NCBI RefSeq assembly: GCF_040500525.1
Contig: NZ_CP159403.1
Coordinates: forward strand, 821,001-885,000
Origin: Azospirillum formosense
GTDB lineage: Bacteria; Pseudomonadota; Alphaproteobacteria; Azospirillales; Azospirillaceae
DNA: 64,000 nucleotides
Reading direction: 5' to 3'
Numbering within the stretch: the stretch's first letter is position 1; every line of letters begins with the position of its first letter. This document shows, one piece after another, positions 28,590 through 37,362 of this stretch. Position numbers and translations under genes: made by a program. The notes under the pieces are model-generated. The model was given only the letters and a program-made list of their open reading frames with translations. It was not told the origin of the DNA and searched no databases.

Positions 28590-28874
28590 ATGCGTTTGCA
28601 GACCGATCCAACACACTTTTCGATCACCGCCTTTCTGGCCGACCAGGTGACCCTGGTCGCCCGGCAGGAGCAGTTGTCGCCCGGTGCCGCGGTGCTGCGC
28701 ATCCAGGAATTGTCGCGCGACACCGCCGGCCGCGCGCGTCTGCTGGAAATCATCAGCGACGCCTGGCGCAAGGAGACCAACCCGACGGAAAGCAGCAAGA
28801 TTGCCGCCCTGCGGTCCGAATTGGCCGCCTGGGCGCTGCACGCCACCCCGAGCGACAGCCTCCCGCGCTCCTGA
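28590..28874 (+). CDS. Hypothetical protein
   Basis: A 94-residue soluble protein of no recognised family, mostly helical by composition, with the segments ITAFLADQVTLVARQEQLS and LLEIISDAWRKE. The ATG follows a strong GGAGGAGG ribosome site 7 nt upstream, which argues that it is expressed. Reading further upstream in frame adds 44 residues, but these run through the inverted repeat after hflX. It is followed 65 nt later by a secreted proline-rich protein. Confidence 0.65.
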   Translation: MRLQTDPTHFSITAFLADQVTLVARQEQLSPGAAVLRIQELSRDTAGRARLLEIISDAWRKETNPTESSKIAALRSELAAWALHATPSDSLPRS

Positions 28875-28939
28875 CCGGGGGCGGGCGTCGTGCCGGAACA
28901 AGGATTTGTCCGTGGCTATGCAGCGGGCAGGGCGCCATA

Positions 28940-29506
28940 ATGGACGCTCGGCCCGCTTTCTTTTTTCGGATTCCCTTGCGCGTCCCGATCGCTCTCCTGT
29001 TTCTGGCGTTCCTGGCCTTCGCGGGCTCCGCCACCGCCGCCGAGCGGGTGCTGCCGCCGGGATTCGTGGAGGAGCCGCCGGTCGCGCCGGAAGATCCCCT
29101 GCCGCCGGAACCCGCGGAGTTTCCACCGGCGCCGCTCGGCCCGCTCGTGGTGGCGCCGGACCCCAAGGAACTGTTGAAGGCCTGCAAGGAAGCGACCTTC
29201 ACCGACTGCTTCCGCCTGTGGCGTCCGCCCCCGCCGCCGCCCAAGGAGGAGACGCGCGAGGCGCGCGACGTGCCACAGTCCCCGCCCGATCCGAACGCGC
29301 CGCGCAAGCCGCCGGAACCCGGTCCCCTGACCGGCGCGCCGCCCGCCCCGAACCCCGCGGCCGATCAAGCCACCTATGACGCGCTGGTCAAAGCGTTGAA
29401 AGACAGTGGTTTGGACGGCAAAGTCATGCTGCCGGAACCGCCGAAGGATGGCGGAACGGTCCTGAGACTAGACCCCCGATCCAACAAAGCGGCACCGAAA
29501 CCGTGA
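28940..29506 (+). CDS. Proline-rich secreted protein of unknown function
   Basis: A 188-residue protein with an N-terminal signal peptide (hydrophobic IALLFLAFLAFAG, cleavage near ATA-AE). The mature part is unusually rich in Pro, Glu and acidic PEPP/PPPPP runs with two Cys (KACKEATFTDCFRLW), suggesting an extended periplasmic or envelope spacer. It does not match a known family. The stop overlaps the GTG start of the next gene (GTGA), so they are coupled. Confidence 0.65.
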   Translation: MDARPAFFFRIPLRVPIALLFLAFLAFAGSATAAERVLPPGFVEEPPVAPEDPLPPEPAEFPPAPLGPLVVAPDPKELLKACKEATFTDCFRLWRPPPPPPKEETREARDVPQSPPDPNAPRKPPEPGPLTGAPPAPNPAADQATYDALVKALKDSGLDGKVMLPEPPKDGGTVLRLDPRSNKAAPKP

Positions 29507-30315
29507 CAGATTTTCCTATTCCCGACGTCGACCGTGTCTCCGCGATCATCCGCGAGGTCGCGGAAAGCGAAATCCTTCCCTATTTCCGCGATCTGGCGAA
29601 CGCCGGCATCCGCGAGAAGACCGGGCCGGCCGATCTCGTGACCCTGGCCGACGAAGCGGGCGAGCGCGCCCTGACGCCGCGCCTGCTGGACCTGCTTCCC
29701 GGCAGCACGGTGGTGGGGGAGGAGGCCGTCTCCGAGGACAAGTCCCTGCTCGACCGCATCCACGGCGACGCGCCGGTCTGGATCATCGACCCGATCGACG
29801 GCACGCTGAATTTCGCGAACGGGCGGCCGCTCTTCGCGGTCATCATCGCCCTGGCTTGCCGCGGCGAGACGCTGGCCGGCTGGATCTACGACCCGTGCGA
29901 CGGGCGCATCGCCACGGCGGTGAAAGGGCAGGGCGCCTACCTGAATGGCACGCGCGTCACGGTCGCCCCGGCGGTCCCCCTGGCCGAGATGACCGGAGCC
30001 CTGTCGACGCGATTCTGCGCGGAGGACCTGGGACGCCAGTTGGACGAGCGCGGCCGCTCCCTCGGCCCGCGCGTCTGCCTGTCCAGCGCCGCGCAGGAGT
30101 ATCTGCGCCTGCTCGATGGCCGGGCGCATTTCTCGATGTACCATCGCCTGATGCCCTGGGATCACGCGGCGGGCGTCCTGCTCCACGCGGAAGCCGGCGG
30201 CTACAGCGCGCTGTTCGACGGCTCGCCCTATCGTCCGACCGCCCTCAACGGTGGGGTGATGCTGACACCCGACCGTGCGAGTTGGGAAGCGATGCACCGG
30301 CATCTGTTCGGCTAA
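29503..30315 (+). CDS. Inositol monophosphatase family protein
   Basis: A 270-residue Mg-dependent phosphatase of the IMPase/SuhB/HisN superfamily. The metal-binding set is present: GEEAVSED (Glu), WIIDPIDGTLNFANG (DPxDGT) and WDHAAGVLLHAEAGG. Substrates in the family include inositol-1-phosphate, histidinol phosphate and PAP. The sequence does not decide, but the FANG variant and short loops suggest the histidinol-phosphatase/IMPase-like group. It begins with GTG overlapping the upstream stop. Confidence 0.87.
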   Translation: MTDFPIPDVDRVSAIIREVAESEILPYFRDLANAGIREKTGPADLVTLADEAGERALTPRLLDLLPGSTVVGEEAVSEDKSLLDRIHGDAPVWIIDPIDGTLNFANGRPLFAVIIALACRGETLAGWIYDPCDGRIATAVKGQGAYLNGTRVTVAPAVPLAEMTGALSTRFCAEDLGRQLDERGRSLGPRVCLSSAAQEYLRLLDGRAHFSMYHRLMPWDHAAGVLLHAEAGGYSALFDGSPYRPTALNGGVMLTPDRASWEAMHRHLFG

Positions 30316-30448
30316 GGCGGGGGCGCACCGGACTACCGCACACGTCCTCCGGCGGGGACCGGATTCGGCGGGAACTCCGTGGGCACGGCGGCCTTATAGT
30401 GCCAGGATGCCGGAAACGGCCGCCGTGAGCCTTGCGGAGCGCCCGATC

Positions 30449-30715
30449 ATGAAGGCCATTGCCCTGAAGCGCGTGCTGTTGGTGGCGTCCCTGCTGGCGC
30501 CCACGGCCTGCGCGGAGCGGATCGCCGAGTGTCAGCCCCCAGGCGGCGCGGCCCAAGCCGCCGGCGTGACGCAGTGCTCCACCGAGTCCGAATCCGCGGA
30601 CGTCGCCTTGGATCACGAGGTGGTTCGCGCGATCGACGCCGAGCCGGTGCTCAGCGTGGCGCCGCCACAGCGTCGGAAGGCGCGGCCGGCCACGCACGCA
30701 CATTCCATGGAGTGA
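30449..30715 (+). CDS. Small exported or lipoprotein-like protein
   Basis: An 88-residue protein with a positively charged start and hydrophobic core (MKAIALKRVLLVASLLAPTAC). The Cys at 21 is preceded by PTA, a poor lipobox, so either lipidation or simple export is possible. Three further Cys and a disordered C terminus follow. A longer start at 30407 exists. No family recognised; it probably belongs with the neighbouring small unknown genes. Confidence 0.45.
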   Translation: MKAIALKRVLLVASLLAPTACAERIAECQPPGGAAQAAGVTQCSTESESADVALDHEVVRAIDAEPVLSVAPPQRRKARPATHAHSME

Positions 30716-30787
30716 AATGGACCGAGGTCCCTCGGAACCCGCCATCGCCACCATGTGTTGGACCAACGCAACAACGGCGGGTGATCC

Positions 30788-31207
30788 ATGCAAACGGCCA
30801 ACATCCACGATCCCTCAAGCATCGAGAGCGTCTATCCGCGAAGCGCCTTCGACAACGACGCGCGGCAGAACGCGCGGGACAAGGAGGCGGTGGAGCATGG
30901 CGTGATGATCCTGTCGATGCCGGACACCGACGGGAATTTCTCTTTGACGCGTTCCCAGCGCCATGTCGGCGAACCGGACGCGACGACCCATTCGATTTTC
31001 CTGTCGCCAACCCTGGACAGCGCGGAGTATGGAGCGCTCGTCCCGAGCGACACCGGCTATGACGGGCCGATCGAGCCGGCGGAGGCGCCCCAGACGTCCG
31101 GCGATCCGTACCGGTCCTTCGTGGACTCGCTCATCCAGGCCGCCCGTGGAGCGGATTTCCCGCCGGCGCCGCCCGCCGAAAGCCTGAAAGGGTTTCGCGG
31201 AGGCTGA
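30788..31207 (+). CDS. Hypothetical protein
   Basis: A 139-residue acidic, soluble, low-complexity protein without signal peptide or membrane segments. Its Asp/Ser/Pro-rich sequence (SPTLDSAEYGALVPSDTGYDG) suggests disorder. The ribosome site (GGCGGGTGATCC) is moderate. A terminator-like hairpin follows the stop by 15 nt, supporting that the gene is real. Function unknown. Confidence 0.5.
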   Translation: MQTANIHDPSSIESVYPRSAFDNDARQNARDKEAVEHGVMILSMPDTDGNFSLTRSQRHVGEPDATTHSIFLSPTLDSAEYGALVPSDTGYDGPIEPAEAPQTSGDPYRSFVDSLIQAARGADFPPAPPAESLKGFRGG

Positions 31208-31221
31208 CGCATCGGAGTGCA

Positions 31222-31243
31222 GAGGGCGCCCAGAGCCGCCCTC
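31222..31243 (+). terminator. Hairpin terminator after the hypothetical gene
   Basis: GAGGGCG-N8-CGCCCTC is followed by a pyrimidine- and T-rich run, and then an AT-rich patch (31255-31292) before mazG. Confidence 0.45.
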
Positions 31244-31384
31244 CTCGCTTCCTCCCGATCTTATTTACCATAATCTTACTTATATGATTTTGATGGGCCG
31301 GCAGGGCGTGTTTGCTTTTCTCCCCGCGACGGGTCGGCTAAGGTCGCTGTCCCGTCCCACCCCGCCGCCGAAGAAGACCTTCCC

Positions 31385-32194
31385 ATGGCCCGCAACATCG
31401 ACCGCCTGATCGACGTCATGGCCCGCCTGCGCGATCCCAACGGCGGATGCCCGTGGGATCTGGAGCAGACTTACGCCACCATCGCGCCGCACACGATCGA
31501 GGAAGCCTACGAGGTGGCCGACGCCATCGAGAAAGGCGACATGCCGGCGCTGCGCGAGGAGTTGGGCGACCTGCTTTTCCAGGTGGTCTATTACAGCCAG
31601 ATGGCGCGTGAAGAGAATCTGTTCGACTTCGACGAGGTTGCGGGCGTCATCGCCGACAAGATGATCCGCCGCCACCCGCATGTCTTCGGCGCCGAGGAGG
31701 TGAAGGGCGCCGACATGCAGACCTCGCGCTGGGAGGACCACAAGGCCGCCGAGCGCGCCGCGAAGGCCGCCGAGGAGGGCCGCGCCCCGTCCGCCCTGGA
31801 AGGCGTGATCGCCGGTCTCCCTGCCCTCACCCGCGCCCTGAAGCTGCAGAACCGAGCCGCGCGCGTCGGCTTCGACTGGACCGACGCACGGGACATCCTC
31901 GACAAGATCGAGGAGGAGGTCCGCGAGCTTCGGCATGAGATGGACAGCGGCTCCGCCCCGGACCGGGTCGCCGACGAGCTGGGCGATCTGCTCTTCGCGC
32001 TGGTCAACCTCGCCCGCCGCCTGAAGGTCGAGCCGGAATCGGCGCTGCGCGGCACCAACGCCAAATTCGAACGGCGCTTCCACCGCATCGAGGCGCTGCT
32101 GTCCGAGCAGGGCCGCACACCCAAGGAGGCGACGCTGGACGAGATGGAAGCCTTCTGGCAGCAGGCCAAGCGCGAGGAACGCGGGGAGGCCTGA
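31385..32194 (+). CDS. mazG: Nucleoside triphosphate pyrophosphohydrolase MazG
   Basis: A 269-residue all-alpha NTP pyrophosphatase with two MazG repeats. The first has DPNGGCPWDLEQTYATIAPHTIEEAYEVADAI and the EEYGD-type metal site (REELGDLLFQV); the second has KIEEEVRELRHEM and DELGDLLFALVNLARR. MazG hydrolyses non-canonical or excess NTPs and lowers ppGpp in E. coli. The ATG lies in CCTTCCCATGG with little ribosome-site match. It converges on the hyf-like operon, with 8 nt between stops. Confidence 0.93.
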   Translation: MARNIDRLIDVMARLRDPNGGCPWDLEQTYATIAPHTIEEAYEVADAIEKGDMPALREELGDLLFQVVYYSQMAREENLFDFDEVAGVIADKMIRRHPHVFGAEEVKGADMQTSRWEDHKAAERAAKAAEEGRAPSALEGVIAGLPALTRALKLQNRAARVGFDWTDARDILDKIEEEVRELRHEMDSGSAPDRVADELGDLLFALVNLARRLKVEPESALRGTNAKFERRFHRIEALLSEQGRTPKEATLDEMEAFWQQAKREERGEA

Positions 32195-32202
32195 CCGGCC
32201 CG

Positions 32203-32724
32203 TCAGCGCGCCGCGCTGGTCTCCAGCAAGGCCAGCAGTCCGGCCAGCAGATCGGTCGGCCGCGGCGGGCAGCCAGGAATGCGCAGGTCCACCGGCAGCA
32301 CCGCCTCCACCGGGCCGACGCAGGCGTAACCGCCGGCGAACAGCCCGCCGCTGACCGCGCAGTCGCCGCAGGCCACCAGCCATTTCGGACCGGGCGTGGC
32401 GTCCCACGTGCGGAGCAGCGCCTCGCGCATGTTGCGGGCGACCGGTCCGGTGACCAGCAGGACGTCGGCGTGGCGCGGCGAGGCGACGAAGCGGATGCCG
32501 AACCGCTCCAGATCGTAGACCGGGTTGTTCAGCGCGTGGATTTCCAGCTCGCACCCGTTGCAGGACCCCGCATCGACCTCGCGGATCGACAGGCTGCGGC
32601 CCAACCGGGCCCTGGCGGCCTTGTCCAGCTTTCCGGCCAGCTCGGCCAGGGCCGGATCGGCGGGCGCCGGGGCGGTTTCGGTGACCGGGCCGCTGGTCAG
32701 GGAGGTCAGGATGTGCTTCAGCAT
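32203..32724 (-). CDS. hyfI: NuoB/HyfI-like Fe-S subunit of a hydrogenase-related membrane complex
   Basis: A 173-residue homologue of the small subunit of complex I and group 4 hydrogenases. The four proximal [4Fe-4S] ligands appear present: GSCNGCE, ACGDC and IPGCPP. The cluster site is therefore intact although the partner large subunit has lost its [NiFe] ligands. The ATG follows AAGGAGG. It is last of the six-gene operon, 11 nt after hyfG. The C-terminal domain of E. coli HyfI is shortened. Confidence 0.87.
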   Translation of the reverse strand: MLKHILTSLTSGPVTETAPAPADPALAELAGKLDKAARARLGRSLSIREVDAGSCNGCELEIHALNNPVYDLERFGIRFVASPRHADVLLVTGPVARNMREALLRTWDATPGPKWLVACGDCAVSGGLFAGGYACVGPVEAVLPVDLRIPGCPPRPTDLLAGLLALLETSAAR

Positions 32725-32735
32725 CGGCGGCCTCC

Positions 32736-34277
32736 TTACAGGTCGTGTCCCGCGTAGGAACAGCTGAAGGACTTGTTGCACAGCGGGAAGTCGGCAACGA
32801 TGTTGCCCCCGATGGCCGCCTCCAGCAATGGCCACTGGAACCAGGAGGGGTCGCGCGGGTGGCAACGGGTGACGACGCCCTCCCCGTCCAGCCGCACCCA
32901 GGTCAGAATCTCGCCGCGGAAGGATTCGACCAGGGCCATGCCCTCCCCGCCCCGCCCGGAGTCCAGCGCGACCGACGGATGGTCCAGGCCGCGGGAGATC
33001 GCCGGCAGGCGGGTGACGATCTGCTCGATCAGCGACAACGACTGTTCCACCTCGCGGATGCGCACCCAGACCCGCGCGTTCACGTCCCCCTCGGTCAGCA
33101 CCGGCACCTCGAAGGCGAGTTCGTCGTAGGGCGCGTAGCCGGGGCTGCGGCGGGCGTCCTGGTCGCGGCCGGAGGCCCGCCCGACATGGCCGCCGGCGCC
33201 GAAGCGGGTGACCAGCTCCGCGGACACGAATCCCGTCGTGACCGTGCGGTCCTGCAAGGACGCCTTTCCGTCATAGATGGCGACCAGCGGCGGGAAGCGT
33301 TTGCGCAGTTCGGCCACCAGTTCCAGCAGCAGGCCGGCGCCGCGCTCGGGCAAATCGGTGGCGACGCCGCCGGGGATCACCCGGTCCATCATCAGACGGT
33401 GCCCGAAGCAGGCATCCGCCGTGCGCAGCACCCGCTCCCGCAACTGGCTGGTCTGGGCCAGCATGAAGGCGAAGGCGGCGTCGTTGCAGATGGCGCCGAT
33501 GTCGCCCAGATGGTTGGCGATCCGCTCCAGTTCCGCCATCAGGGCGCGCAGCCACACCGCCCGCGCCGGCACCTCGACCCCCAACGCCGCCTCGACCGCG
33601 CGGGCGAAGGCGAGGCTGTGCGCCACCGTCGCGTCGCCGGAGATGCGGGCGGCCAGCCTCGCCGCCTGTGCCGCCGGCTTGCCCTGCATCAACCCTTCCA
33701 CCCCGCGGTGGACGTAGCCGAGCCGCTCCTCCAGCCGGACGACCGTCTCACCGTTGGCGGTGAAGCGGAAATGGCCGGGCTCGATGATGCCGGCATGGAC
33801 CGGGCCGACCGGAATCTGGTGCAGACCTTCGCCTTCGACCGGCAGGAAGGTGTAGGGGCCGGGGTTGGGCACCGGGGCCGCCGGCTGATCGGACAGCGGG
33901 CGGCGCACACCCCACGCATCATGATCCAGCCAGGAACGCGGATCGGTCGTGCGCTCCGCCACCAAGCCGTAGAGGTCGTGGGCGGCGCGCTCCAGCCGGT
34001 TGGCGGCGGGGCGCACGGCGCTCAGGCTCGGGAAACGGCCTTGCGGGCAGTCAAGGCTGACCACCGCGACGTCGCCGGAGAAATCCTCGCGGAAGGCGGC
34101 GTGGACCGCCTTGGGCTCGCCCCACAGGCCGAGCAGGCTCCAGCCGTTGCCGGCCAGCCCCTCGATCAGGCGCAGCCAGCCGTCGCGGCCCAGCCGGTAG
34201 CGCGGCCAGGGCCGGTGCCCCTCGACCAGAGTGCCGATGCGGTTCAACAGGCCGAACAGCGGTTCTTCCCCGTACAT
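32736..34277 (-). CDS. hyfG: NuoC/NuoD (HyfG)-like large subunit lacking [NiFe] ligands
   Basis: A 513-residue fusion of a NuoC-like N terminus (about 1-140) and a NuoD/hydrogenase large-subunit domain. Hydrogenases show RxCGxC; here the same place reads RISGDATVAHS, with both Cys gone. The C-terminal DPCxxC region is replaced by PLCNKSFSCSYAGHDL, without the paired ligands. No hydrogen chemistry is expected. The domain still fits the quinone/Fe-S interface fold. GGGGAGGCGGC precedes the ATG. It is fifth in the operon, 10 nt after hyfF. Confidence 0.88.
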   Translation of the reverse strand: MYGEEPLFGLLNRIGTLVEGHRPWPRYRLGRDGWLRLIEGLAGNGWSLLGLWGEPKAVHAAFREDFSGDVAVVSLDCPQGRFPSLSAVRPAANRLERAAHDLYGLVAERTTDPRSWLDHDAWGVRRPLSDQPAAPVPNPGPYTFLPVEGEGLHQIPVGPVHAGIIEPGHFRFTANGETVVRLEERLGYVHRGVEGLMQGKPAAQAARLAARISGDATVAHSLAFARAVEAALGVEVPARAVWLRALMAELERIANHLGDIGAICNDAAFAFMLAQTSQLRERVLRTADACFGHRLMMDRVIPGGVATDLPERGAGLLLELVAELRKRFPPLVAIYDGKASLQDRTVTTGFVSAELVTRFGAGGHVGRASGRDQDARRSPGYAPYDELAFEVPVLTEGDVNARVWVRIREVEQSLSLIEQIVTRLPAISRGLDHPSVALDSGRGGEGMALVESFRGEILTWVRLDGEGVVTRCHPRDPSWFQWPLLEAAIGGNIVADFPLCNKSFSCSYAGHDL

Positions 34278-34287
34278 GCCGCCTCCC

Positions 34288-35745
34288 CTACCCCAGCAGC
34301 GCCGCGACGGTCTGGAACCACGCGACCAGCGGTCCCGGCAGCCAGATTCCCGCCACCAGCACCAGCGCCAGATGCGCGTAGAGTGGAACCAGCGTTCCCT
34401 GCACCGGTACCGACGCCACCGGCACTCCGCTGCTCTCCACCGTGCCGGGCGCTCCGAAGCACAGTTGCTGGACCCGCAGAACCAGCGCCCCGAAGGCGAC
34501 CAGAATACCGGCCACCAGCGGCAGGGCCAGCAGCGGTTGCCGCGCGAAGGTGCTGGTGACCAGCAGGAATTCGCTCATGAAGACGCCGAAGGGCGGCAGC
34601 CCGGCAATGGCCACGACCCCGGCCAGCAGACCCCAGCCGAGGGCGGGATGGCTGACCGTCAGGCCGGAAATCCGCTCGATCCGCTGCGTCCCCGTCACCT
34701 GCACGGCGTGGCCGACCGCGAAGAAGATGGCCGACTTGGTCAGGCTGTGCATGGCCATGTGCAGCAACCCGGCGAAATTGGCGAGCGGCCCGCCCATGCC
34801 GAAGGCGAAGGTGATGATGCCCATATGCTCGATGGAGCTGTAGGCGAAGAAGCGCTTCACGTCGCGCCGCCGGTAGAGCATCAGCCCGGCCAGCAGCAGC
34901 GAGGCCAGCCCCATGGCGATCATCAGCGGCCCCGGCGCGATGGCCTGCCCGTTCGCCGCCAGCAGCATCTTGAAGCGCAGCACGGCGTAGAGCGCCACGT
35001 TCAGCAGCAGGCCCGACAGCACCGCGGAGATCGGCGTCGGCCCCTCCGCGTGGGCGTCCGGCAGCCAGGCGTGCAGCGGCGCCAGCCCGACCTTGGTGCC
35101 GTAGCCGATCAGCAGGAAGACGAAGGCGAGGTTGAGGATCGCCGGGCTGATCTTGGCGACGTGACCCATCAGCTCGGTCCAAGTCATCGCCGCCATCCCT
35201 GGTCCCATCACCGGCTGGGCGGCCATGTACATCAGGATGGTGCCGAACAAAGCAAGCGCGATGCCGACGCCGCACAGGATGAAGTACTTCCACGCCGCTT
35301 CGATGCTGGCCGCGGTGCGGTACAGGCTGACCATCAGGACGGTGGTCAGCGTCGCCCCCTCCACCGCCACCCACATGACGCCCAGGTTGTTGGCCGACAG
35401 GGCCAGCAGCATGGTGAACATGAAGGCCTGGTACATGGCGTGGTAAAAGCGCAGCTTGCGCTCGTCCAGCTTCCCGACCTCGATCTCATGCGCGATGTAG
35501 CCGGCGGAAAAGACGCTGGTGGTCAGCCCGACAAAGGCGGTGAGCGCGATCAGGTAGATGTTGAAGGCGTCCACCACGAACAGCGCACCGCTCGACGGCT
35601 CCAGCCCGAACAGCACGAGCGACGCCAGCAGCGTGACGGCCGAGAAGCCGATGTTGAGCCGCGCGCCCAGCCGGTGGCCGGGAACCAGGGCGAGGACGGC
35701 AGCGCCGATCAGCGGGGTGGCGACGATGATGGCGACGGCGCTCAA
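34288..35745 (-). CDS. hyfF: HyfF/NuoN-like proton-translocating antiporter subunit
   Basis: A 485-residue polytopic membrane protein of the MrpD/NuoN/HyfF family, with about 14 hydrophobic segments. Conserved charged residues are in VEGATLTTVLMVSLYRT, GTKVGLAPLHAWLPDAHAE and YSSIEHMGIIT. The start is taken as TTG (35743-35745) overlapping the hyfE stop, behind GGGGGGAG; no ATG or GTG is available in the first residues. It should conduct or couple ions across the inner membrane in the complex. Confidence 0.88.
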   Translation of the reverse strand: MSAVAIIVATPLIGAAVLALVPGHRLGARLNIGFSAVTLLASLVLFGLEPSSGALFVVDAFNIYLIALTAFVGLTTSVFSAGYIAHEIEVGKLDERKLRFYHAMYQAFMFTMLLALSANNLGVMWVAVEGATLTTVLMVSLYRTAASIEAAWKYFILCGVGIALALFGTILMYMAAQPVMGPGMAAMTWTELMGHVAKISPAILNLAFVFLLIGYGTKVGLAPLHAWLPDAHAEGPTPISAVLSGLLLNVALYAVLRFKMLLAANGQAIAPGPLMIAMGLASLLLAGLMLYRRRDVKRFFAYSSIEHMGIITFAFGMGGPLANFAGLLHMAMHSLTKSAIFFAVGHAVQVTGTQRIERISGLTVSHPALGWGLLAGVVAIAGLPPFGVFMSEFLLVTSTFARQPLLALPLVAGILVAFGALVLRVQQLCFGAPGTVESSGVPVASVPVQGTLVPLYAHLALVLVAGIWLPGPLVAWFQTVAALLG

Positions 35746-36404
35746 TCGCTCTCCCCCCGGAAGCTCTCGATCTTCTGCATGTCGAGCGTGTCGAACCGCT
35801 CGCGGATGTGGAACAGGAAGATGCCGAAGATGATGAAGGCGACCATGACGGAGAAGGCCACCGACATCTCGACCACCAGCGGCATGCCGGCCGCCCCGAC
35901 CGCCGCCAGGATCAGCCCGTTCTCGATGGACATGAAGCCGACGACCTGGCTGACCGCATTGCGCCGGGAGATCATCATCAGCAGGCCAAGCAGGACGACC
36001 GACAGCGACAGCGCCAGATTCTCGCGGGTCAGGGCGGTGGCGTCGGCGGTCACCGGCAGCACCAGCAGGATCGACAGGGTGACCAGGGACACCCCCGCCA
36101 CCATGGTCAGCCCGATCCCCAGCGCCGGCTCGATGGTCCGGTGGATCTTCATCTTCACGATGATGCGGTGCAGCGCCACCGGGATCAGGATGGCCTTGAG
36201 GACCAGGGTCAGCAGGGCCGTGATGTAGAGATGCGGCTCGCCATGGGAGTAGGCCTGCCACGCCGCGGTCGCGGTCAGGGCGAGCGCCTGCATGGTGAAG
36301 ACGTTGAGCAGGGAGAACAGCCGCCGCTGGTAGAGCAGAGCGAAGCTCATCAGCAGGACGACGGCCCCCAGCATGTGCGCGGCGTCATAACCCAGGTCGC
36401 TCAC
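35742..36404 (-). CDS. hyfE: HyfE-like membrane subunit
   Basis: A 220-residue integral membrane protein with about six hydrophobic segments, homologous to hydrogenase-4 component E (a NuoK/MrpC-like module with extra helices). The NuoK-like glutamate appears in MSIENGLILAAVG. Start is GTG, 1 nt after the hyfC stop; its stop overlaps the hyfF TTG. It helps form the proton path between the HyfC anchor and the antiporter subunits. Confidence 0.85.
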   Translation of the reverse strand: MSDLGYDAAHMLGAVVLLMSFALLYQRRLFSLLNVFTMQALALTATAAWQAYSHGEPHLYITALLTLVLKAILIPVALHRIIVKMKIHRTIEPALGIGLTMVAGVSLVTLSILLVLPVTADATALTRENLALSLSVVLLGLLMMISRRNAVSQVVGFMSIENGLILAAVGAAGMPLVVEMSVAFSVMVAFIIFGIFLFHIRERFDTLDMQKIESFRGESD

Positions 36405-36405
36405 C

Positions 36406-37362
36406 TCACACCCCCCGCGACACGTAGAGGAAGATCGCGCCGAGCAGGCTGAGCAGCAGGGCGCCTCCGAGGAACTCGCCGACCCGGAAGACGCGCATCT
36501 TGGCGATGGAGGTCTCGAACAGCGCCAGCAGGGTGCCGCCGACGGCCAGCTTCGCCGCGAAGACGACCACGCCGCCCAGCGCGGCGGCCACGCCGGACCC
36601 GGCGGTGGCCATGCCCCAAGGCGCGAAGACGCAGGCGATCAGCGCCATGTAGAGCAGCATCTTGAGCATGCTCGCCGCCTCGACCAGGGCGAGATGGCGG
36701 CCGGAATATTCCAGCACCATGGCCTCGTGGACCATGGTCAGCTCCAGATGCGTGGCCGGGTTGTCGATGGGGATGCGCGCGTTCTCGGCGATCGCCACCA
36801 TGACCAGCGCGATCAGCGCCAACGCCAGGGAGATGCGCAGCCCGACCGCGCCGGACACCATGAAATCGGCGATCTCGGCGAGCGAGGTGCTGCGGACCAG
36901 GATCGCCACCGAGAAGACGATCATCAGCATCGCCGGCTCGGCGAGAGCCGCGATCATCATCTCGCGCGACGAGCCGATGCCGCCGAAGCTGGTCCCCGTG
37001 TCCATCCCGGCGAGCGCCAGGAAGAAGCGCGCCGAGCCGAGCAGCGCGATCAGCGCGATCAGGTCCGCCGTGGGGGCGAGCGCCAGCTGCGTGGTGAAGA
37101 TCGGCACCAGCCCGGCGGCCAGCCAGATCGCCGTGAACATCATGTAGGGCACGGCGCGGAACAGCCAGGAGGCGTTTCGGGCCAGCACCACCTCCTTGCG
37201 CAGCAGCCGCAGCAGATCGCGGTAGGGCTGGAGCATCGACGGCCCCCGCCGCCCGACCAGCCGGGCCTTGACCAGCCGCACCCAGCCGGTCAGCAGCGGC
37301 GCCAAGGCCAGCACCAGCAGCATCTGCAGGATCTGGTACAGCGTGGCGAGCAGAAGCGTCAT
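36406..37362 (-). CDS. hyfC: HyfC/NuoH-like membrane anchor subunit
   Basis: A 318-residue membrane protein of the complex I subunit 1 (NuoH) family with about eight hydrophobic segments. Conserved loops are GRRGPSMLQPYRDLLRLLRKE and NARIPIDNPATHLELTMVHEAM, the Glu-rich quinone/coupling region. ATG 37362 overlaps the hyfB stop by 4 nt. It should attach the peripheral HyfG/HyfI arm to the membrane part and may form the quinone-like cavity. Confidence 0.9.
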   Translation of the reverse strand: MTLLLATLYQILQMLLVLALAPLLTGWVRLVKARLVGRRGPSMLQPYRDLLRLLRKEVVLARNASWLFRAVPYMMFTAIWLAAGLVPIFTTQLALAPTADLIALIALLGSARFFLALAGMDTGTSFGGIGSSREMMIAALAEPAMLMIVFSVAILVRSTSLAEIADFMVSGAVGLRISLALALIALVMVAIAENARIPIDNPATHLELTMVHEAMVLEYSGRHLALVEAASMLKMLLYMALIACVFAPWGMATAGSGVAAALGGVVVFAAKLAVGGTLLALFETSIAKMRVFRVGEFLGGALLLSLLGAIFLYVSRGV

